Assembly (NCBI RefSeq): GCF_963678635.1
Contig: NC_087065.1
Span: forward strand, 6,659,209-6,723,208
DNA from: Symsagittifera roscoffensis
Taxonomy: Eukaryota > Xenacoelomorpha > Acoela > Convolutidae
Direction: 5' to 3'
DNA length: 64,000 nt
Under the pieces are notes generated by a model that was not told the DNA's origin, did not search any database, and saw only the letters and a program-made list of their open reading frames with translations. The position numbers and the translations under genes are program-made. Positions 57,867 to 64,000 of the stretch are shown here, one piece after another (position 1 is the first letter of the stretch; every line of letters begins with the position of its first letter).

Positions 57867-60800
57867 GTGCGCATAAATAAGTTCAGAGCATCGCCAAATT
57901 GCCTATTTTCAAACTCCCTGAACTTTGCAAAAAACAATCAAAAAAATATATTTTTTTAAAAGTTGGTTTTAGGGAGTCGATATCTTCTATGGGGTAGGAA
58001 AATTTCCTGTTGAAAACTATTATTTTGATAGCCGAAAAACGATTGAATAAAAAAGCACACCAAGAATAATTATTCCGTTCTCATCGAAAGTCGGAACAAT
58101 AACTGGCTAATCACCATAACGCACAAGAACGAAAAAACTGAGCATGAACGTATATATCATTTATGCGTTCCTAATATGTGCAAGCAAGGCTTTAAGGCTT
58201 TATCAAAAAGGGGAATATTAATCGAGTAAACGATTTGAAGTAAATATAGGATCTGTCTACTAGCCAAGATTTAGCTTTTTCTAATACGAATACCATTTAG
58301 AAGTTCTCGAAAAAAATCGTAATCATTTTGCTTACTGTAGAATTTGACAAACGTACTGAAAAACTTCCGATACTCAAAATTTTTGTTGCAGCGAAACTGA
58401 GGTAGTTTTGCTCAAATAGCTTCCGCTTCGGCTAAGCAGTGTGTATTAATTTTTTTGTTTTAAACGCAGCTAATTTCGTTGGGACCTTGTCGGGTAACAG
58501 TGGAATTACAGTTATGAACCCGACTGTTGGGTTGTTTTTTTTACTCACTTGAACTTTTCAAAATGAATTATATAAGAAATACCTCTCATGCCTAACATTT
58601 TTGAAAATATACTTTTTGCGTTATTGAATTGGCGTTTCTTTTTAAAATTTTTTGCTTTTTACATTAAAAAACTTGTTGCCAACAATTTTGACGGGGAAGA
58701 GAGTTGTGTTGATACCAATTTTTTCAGCATGATCTACAAAAAAATCCCAGAAAAGGTTTTTTTTTAAAGTATCCAGCGGCACAAGTTTACTTTCACAAAA
58801 TGAAATTCGTCATTTTGCTCAGAAAAAGTATATTGATAAAAACATAAATAAACCAACTGACAAAAAGTATGGCTTTTTTCCTTTTCCTTTCTTTAGTGAG
58901 GTCTCACTAGTCAGGAGCTTTTTCACGTTTTCCAAATAAAATGATTTTCGATGTTATGCTCAATTTTAACGACTTTGGTTCTTCACAACCAAACCCAACA
59001 CCTGCTAAGACCACTGATTACAACAGAAAATTAAGGTTCGCTTGAGGCGAACTATGAAAACTTTAAGTTTAGAAAAGAAAATTTAGATATAGCCACATCT
59101 AACAAACCTTAATTTTATGTTGTTATCAGAGCCCAACGAGGTGGTCGGTCTTGTTGTGAAGATGAAAAAAAGGTTAATCTTGAGCATCGCGATTACTTAT
59201 CAAAAAGCATTTCAATTATACTTAGTATTTTTTATTAAACAATTTCAAAAAAATTCGACGTTCCCATCAGAAAGTTTTTTTGGCGTGATAAGCTTGTGTT
59301 CGTCACCTAAACTATCTCTAGCTAAATATTACCTTGTGAGAGCTAAATAATACCTTATACCGAATATTTGAAAAAACCCGCGTACTTTCACTTGCAATAA
59401 GTGAATAATTAATGTACGTTTGCATAATAATGGTCAAGCAATTATAATTCCAACGTGCCGAAAGGTCAGTTTGCCGAAATTATCAAGAGTGTCAGTTTGC
59501 CAAAAGTAAGAGTTTCTTTGAATTGATTGGCTGTATTTTTTAAGCGCTGAGTGAATGGCGCTTGCGAAAAACTGTTTTTTTTTCGTCTTTCATCGCTTAT
59601 TGCATTGCATTGCTTATTGTTGCTTAGCTAAAGTCTCATTTTTGCCTTCATCAGAAAAAGTTTTTGATAATTGAAAGGCAAAAAATCTAAATTACTTCCT
59701 ACAATGAGATGTTTGTTATTTAATGACCGGTTATTTAATTCTTAGACAATAAGAGCGGGTCTAAATAAATTTTTTACTTAGACTGAAATAACATAAGAAC
59801 AAAAAGATAGTATCTTTTCACAGAAACGTACAAGACTCCTATTTTCAATTTATTATAAATCATCAAATTGAACATTTTTTGAAATTGAAAAATTCTACAA
59901 CTGTGCCATTAATCACTTGATTTGAGATTGGAAAACCAGTGTTTACTCAATCAAAAAACGATGGAAGTCTGTAAACAAATTTCATACAAATTGCACGCAA
60001 GTTATCGTCTAAAATGAGTTATTTTTGGATCACCCAATTATTTTTGTCGTCTAATTTCTTGACAAAAAATATAACCTAGGATGGCAAAAAAACAAGTTCT
60101 CCAATTTTTCAGCAGATTGAGACTTCAGCACGTTAGTCCTTCACCGGTCTAGCATGTGATGAAGGATTGTTCTTAAGGACTGCTCTTTAACAAACTTGTC
60201 GCCTTTGATAGAATATTTACAAAAAACAGAAACCAAAATTCTTTTATAATGCATTAGGGATAAGTTACTCCCCCTAAAATTTGGGGTTGAGGTTTTCAAC
60301 TTGTTCAAATTTCGGCAGAGGATGCTATCTTGACCGACGGTATCTTTATTAATTTTTATAATAATTTGTAATGTTTAAAATTTGACTAGTGATTTGGGCA
60401 GTTTTGGCGTCTGCTTTTCTCTCTTCAACCCACAGGGGAAAGTGTTGAACTGTCCATTGTATCTAACCCACTTGTTCCCTATCCTCTTGGTCCCCACCCC
60501 CACAGCACAGCCCCCGTGTAGAGTGTAAGGAAGGGGGGCTCCAGCTAGATCCAAATTGAACCAGAACAGAGCACTTCCTATGAATATAAAATAACGAAAC
60601 ATAATCAAATACAAACTTACTAATGACAAATTTTAACTGTTGACAAATTTTAAGTTCTCTTATCATTACAGGGATAATGACAACATAGCGAAATTGTCCG
60701 CTTTTTTGAAAAATGGAAATACGCCACCCTGACATTGTGAAAATAACAACCCAAAACCGCACTAGCCGAGTTGAGGTGTTCGACTTAAGATTGGACTGGA

Positions 60801-60882
60801 TTGATCGAATACATGGTCAATATTTGACCTAACATGCAAACGCAAAAACTGGCCTTGAGTCGGAGCAAAATTGAAACGTAGC
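57867..60882. other. Non-coding region, repeat debris
   Basis: AT-rich sequence with short frames only. Near 59,470-59,515 GTCAGTTTGCCGAAA-like units occur twice, perhaps part of a degraded inverted element. No gene is supported. Confidence 0.5.
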
Positions 60883-62682
60883 TCGGGTTGACCTCCCTTC
60901 AACAAAAGTTTTAGTCATAGAATTTCATTCAGCTTGTCTATGAAAAAGTGCTATTCTTATAATTCATTGAAAATTTTATGAGTTGCATTTCAAAAATTCA
61001 AAAATACTTATGAATGTTTGAATGTTCCGACTGAATGTTCCGACTGCCTTTTAGGGTTTATGGAGCAGCAGTAATAACATAAAAAAATTAAATGAAATAA
61101 AATAAAATGAATTTTTTTTTAATTTGAAATTTTTTATAAAAATCATCCCCCCACACGCCATATAAAGTACAAAAAGATAGATTTCGTTCCTTGTAACAAA
61201 TCAATTATGGCAAATAAGCTTCGTTCAACCAATTTAGAACGACTTATAGGACTGATTAAATCTCCGCTTACGCGTTAATAGCGCGAATTATATCGGTCGT
61301 TAATTGTCCCAAATTGGTCAAAATGGCAATCTTTAAACACTCATAACTTTACGAAAACTGATCACAGGTAAAATATCTTTTCAAATTTAAGCTCAAGACA
61401 ACAATACATTTTGAATGATATTTAAAAATTCCGTCAAAAAAGGCTAGTTAGAAAGTATAAATTTGTCTGAAGAAAAAAAAATCCAAATTTTCATTTTTGA
61501 GTTTTTTTTGAAAACGCTCCCTTTACGCTATTCGAAAAGCAAAGGGCTATATTTTGCGTATAGCGAAAATTTTTATAGACCAAATAGCATGCCTCAATTC
61601 AATTTGAAATGATTTCTAAGAGGGATAAAACTCAGCCGTGAATAGCACGAAGCATCACGCATTATTTCTCCAAATTGGCTAGATCGGCTATTTTCAAACC
61701 CCCATAACTTCACGAGAAATTATCACAGCTAAATATATTTTTCTAAATTTGAGCTCAAGAGAAAAAAATCTGTCGAAAATGGCTAGTTAAAAAAAAACAA
61801 ATTTTGGGGGGAAAAAACCAGCCCGAGCACAAATATTTAGCCATTTTATTCAAAAATAGTCGGAATAAAAATGATTGAAATAAATTCTCCGTGATTTGAT
61901 AGCCTACTTTGAAATTCTAGTTGCACAATTCCATACAATGAAAAATGTTATTCATAAATTTCACAGTTAGAGCAAATGTTAGTCAAATATCTTTCGTGCA
62001 ATTATTTCGTAATAATCCCCTTCTCACCACGATAAATAAAACTCGCATTTATTGTCGCTCAAACAAGGCAGCATTTTTTAGTTAAATTTTTTGTTCTCTT
62101 TGTTAAATGGCTAGCTGATTGACTACGCGTCCAGAGATTTCGGCCAAAGATAATTCAGCCGATTTCAAATTCAGACAATTCAGCCAGAGACAATTCAGCC
62201 AATAATAGTGACCGCCGCAGTCGCTCCAACGTGTTGCGAGCTTGCCAACAGAGGGTAGGACTCTATACGAAATTTAGAGCCGGTTATCGGCGACCTTAAA
62301 CCGAGAAATAGCTCCAATTCCGATTTTTTTTTTCTTTCGAACTTAGCATTTTGTAAAACTGGCTGAATTGTCTCAGGCTGAATTGTCTGTATATTTTGGC
62401 TGAATTGTCTGAATTTTTATTTGGCTGAATTGTCTTTGGCCGAATTACCTGTGCGCAGATTGACTATGATGCTTTCCAATTTTGAGAATAAATTTTTTCT
62501 GCAGTTTGGTTTATCAAAAAGTCTACTTATTTAGCGGAATCATCTACTTAAGATTCACACCCCTTTTCAAGAAAGAAGAGGGTAAATTATTAAGTAGATC
62601 CATATTTTCAAAAGAATGAAATAAATTTTAAGGAAATTCCATAGGAGTTGTATGACTTGCATTTTTGTTAACACGGGAGTCG
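60883..62682. mobile_element. Second copy of the foldback family (about 1.8 kb), with nested element
   Basis: The left end CGGGTTGACC, then AACAAAAGTTTTAGTCATA matches the left end of 39,479-40,309. The right end, read inward from 62,682, gives CCCGTGTTAACAAAAATGCAAGTCATACAA. Between them are two diverged direct repeats (61,281-61,400 and 61,645-61,765; shared CATAACTTACGA, GATCACAG, GAGCTCAAGA) and the nested element at 62,126-62,457. No protein is encoded. Confidence 0.5.
62126..62457. mobile_element. 332-bp foldback MITE with GACAATTCAGCC subrepeats and a 9-bp target-site duplication
   Basis: Flanked by the direct repeat GATTGACTA at 62,117-62,125 and 62,458-62,466. The ends are imperfect inverted repeats (left CGCGTCCAGAGATTTCGGCC; right end inverted TGCGCACAGGTAATTCGGCC). 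Each arm then contains several GACAATTCAGCC units in opposite orientation. Nine-base duplications are typical of Mutator-like elements, so a non-autonomous MULE foldback is the best reading. No coding capacity. Confidence 0.8.
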
Positions 62683-62799
62683 AATAAATTGGAACCTGAT
62701 CTAAACTACATTTTATGATTGGATAAATTAGATATTTTACCATTGTAAAGTATTTAATATTAACCAATCATGATCCATCTAACTAACAACCCACTTATT

Positions 62800-63099
62800 T
62801 GTAAGTGCTGAAATTACTTGTAATTTCAGCACCAGAGAGATTTGAATTTAACTTAGAAATTAGTTGACTCTCCAAGAAGACTTCAGCAGCCGCAATAAAC
62901 CAGTATACCCTAGATCTATTGAGCCTAGCAGAGACTAGTTAAACAACCTGAGACTAGATAGTATAAGAGTAAGATTAGGATCGGTATTAGACTAAGAAGT
63001 TGCACGAATCTATCCGGCCGAAAATAAGATAGCGTGACGAGCAGACGGTGTACCCTATCCGAAATTACTCTATGAGTTAACCACCTCGGTTATAACTCA
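62800..63099 (+). mobile_element. Candidate 5' LTR (300 bp) of a Ty3/gypsy element
   Basis: It begins TG at 62,800 and ends CA at 63,099, two bases before a primer-binding-like TGGTGCGAC. The start carries a perfect palindrome GTGCTGAAATTAC-TT-GTAATTTCAGCAC (62,805-62,832). AATAAA lies at 62,894 and TATAAG at 62,962. The matching 3' LTR would lie outside the window. Confidence 0.65.
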
Positions 63100-63101
63100 T
63101 C

Positions 63102-63119
63102 TGGTGCGACAAATATTCA
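63102..63119 (+). other. Candidate tRNA primer-binding site
   Basis: TGGTGCGACAAATATT begins with TGG, complementary to the CCA end of a tRNA, 2 nt after the LTR CA. The tRNA was not identified. Confidence 0.5.
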
Positions 63120-63123
63120 CAAA

Positions 63124-64000
63124 TGGATTATCAAACATATAGACCCATGACAATACCGTCAAAAACACGCAGAACGTTCACAAGAAACACTTTTGCGGAA
63201 CACAATTATAATTACGTACATTCATCAAAAACAAACTATCCCCCACGAAAAAATAATAATAATCAGATAAGATCTCGATATTGGGATAACCCAATGGCAA
63301 CAACCAACTCAGTAAATTTTCAAACTAATTCACATCCTCCACAGGATCGTAGTGAAAATTACCCATTCTTTCAACAGAATAAAAATAAAAAGCAAGCGTC
63401 TCATCAAACGGATTATTTATCCTCCAATGATGATTATTTACAACCAGATATATTTGCACCATACACTCAAGAATATCGTGGACAAGGAGTGCAAAAACCG
63501 TATACATATCATAGAATTTTTTCTCCACACCCAACAGATACACAAAATCAACAACCAATGCAAATGCAAAACCCAATTAATGCACAATCTTTTCAACCAA
63601 TTCAAGCACAAAACCAAATGATTACACACTCGTATCAACCAACACAAATGCAAAATGAAATATCACTTCCATATTACCTTCAACAACACGAAATAACAAA
63701 AAATAAACTTTCGAATTTTTCACAAATGCCAAATGCAGCAGAATCATTACAAATGACAATGAATCCATACCTTATGGGTGGATCATCAATAACATCAAAC
63801 AAACCATTAATGGTATTCACAGGAACAGACCCTGAATATTCTGTAGAAGATTATTTAAATGCAGTAACAGCAAATTTAATTTTAAATATAGGACCTGAAC
63901 CAATTAATACGCCACTACATCAAAATTGGATACATCGACGCACAGCGTTGATACAGACAACCTTAGATGGCGCAGCCCAAAAATGGTTTTCAGTATTGCC
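63124..64000 (+). CDS. Gag of a Ty3/gypsy element (3' partial, continues past window)
   Basis: From ATG 63,124 the frame stays open for 292 codons to the edge with no stop. The first 215 residues are Gln/Asn/Pro-rich (TDTQNQQPMQMQN), suggesting an intrinsically disordered N-terminus. A capsid-like domain then starts: LMVFTGTDPEYSVEDYLNAV, then HQNWIHRRTALIQ and GAAQKWFSVLP, as in the first helices of Ty3/gypsy Gag. It is unrelated in sequence to the gag of the giant element at 7.6-10.5 kb and lacks its G-rich composition. The intact frame and clean LTR suggest a young copy. Its pol lies beyond 64,000. Confidence 0.85.

Noticed and set aside
60375-60762. Two overlapping minus-strand frames (84 and 99 codons) with a GC-rich core
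   Set aside because: Two competing phases, no recognised domain and no splice support. Composition alone does not support a gene.
1-64000. CRISPR array, tRNA or rRNA genes, envelope protein
   Set aside because: No regular short direct repeats with unique spacers, no tRNA B-box with cloverleaf, and no accessory frame with signal peptide plus membrane anchor was found.

Overview
The window looks like invertebrate animal nuclear DNA. It holds two protein-coding host genes with short GT-AG introns, AT-rich non-coding sequence, and many retrotransposons and foldback elements. I see no rRNA or tRNA gene and no bacterial operon structure. I could not settle the phylum from sequence alone.

Region 1 (1-29,292): remains of an unusually large Ty3/gypsy-type LTR retrotransposon family, in two same-strand copies. 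Copy A contributes only its 3' end: an unbroken 1,058-codon reading frame that enters from the left edge, then a 3' non-coding flank. Copy B runs from about 5.2 kb to 29.3 kb and is decayed by frameshifts, stops and a rearrangement. Its modules can still be read in order: non-coding leader with a dense array of a G-rich 14-mer (5,203-6,864); gag (coiled coil, RG-rich linker, capsid, CCHC knuckle); protease; reverse transcriptase-RNase H; long linker; HHCC/DDE integrase; acidic tail; a macro-domain-like segment; then about 10 kb of accessory coding sequence. The accessory part holds a charged helical leader, an SGNH-hydrolase-like domain without its nucleophilic serine, a second module with a GIND motif, helical modules, and a C-terminal Cys-motif module that is the partner of the copy A frame. 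The copies also share 3' flank sequence, including a near-identical 125-bp stretch.

Region 2 (29.3-42.9 kb): transposon debris. There are two tandem copies of a LINE fragment 2,148 bp apart, a third LINE relic, a 422-bp tandem repeat, short hairpin elements and an 831-bp foldback element with internal GTCATACAATTTTCAT-like repeats.

Region 3 (42.9-55.3 kb): two minus-strand paralogous UDP-glycosyltransferase genes. Both rebuild cleanly from GT-AG exons to 499 aa (three exons) and 491 aa (two exons), with signal peptide, catalytic His, donor-binding HCG signature, C-terminal membrane anchor and a KKXX tail. The 8 kb between them is AT-rich repeats and LINE remains. A 37-bp imperfect hairpin lies just beyond the stop codon of the 499-aa gene.

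Region 4 (55.3-64.0 kb): a 909-bp tandem duplication full of the palindrome GCGGAATCCGC, a second foldback-family copy carrying a nested 332-bp element with a 9-bp target-site duplication, and at the right edge the 5' LTR, primer-binding site and open gag frame of a different, apparently young Ty3/gypsy element that continues beyond the window.
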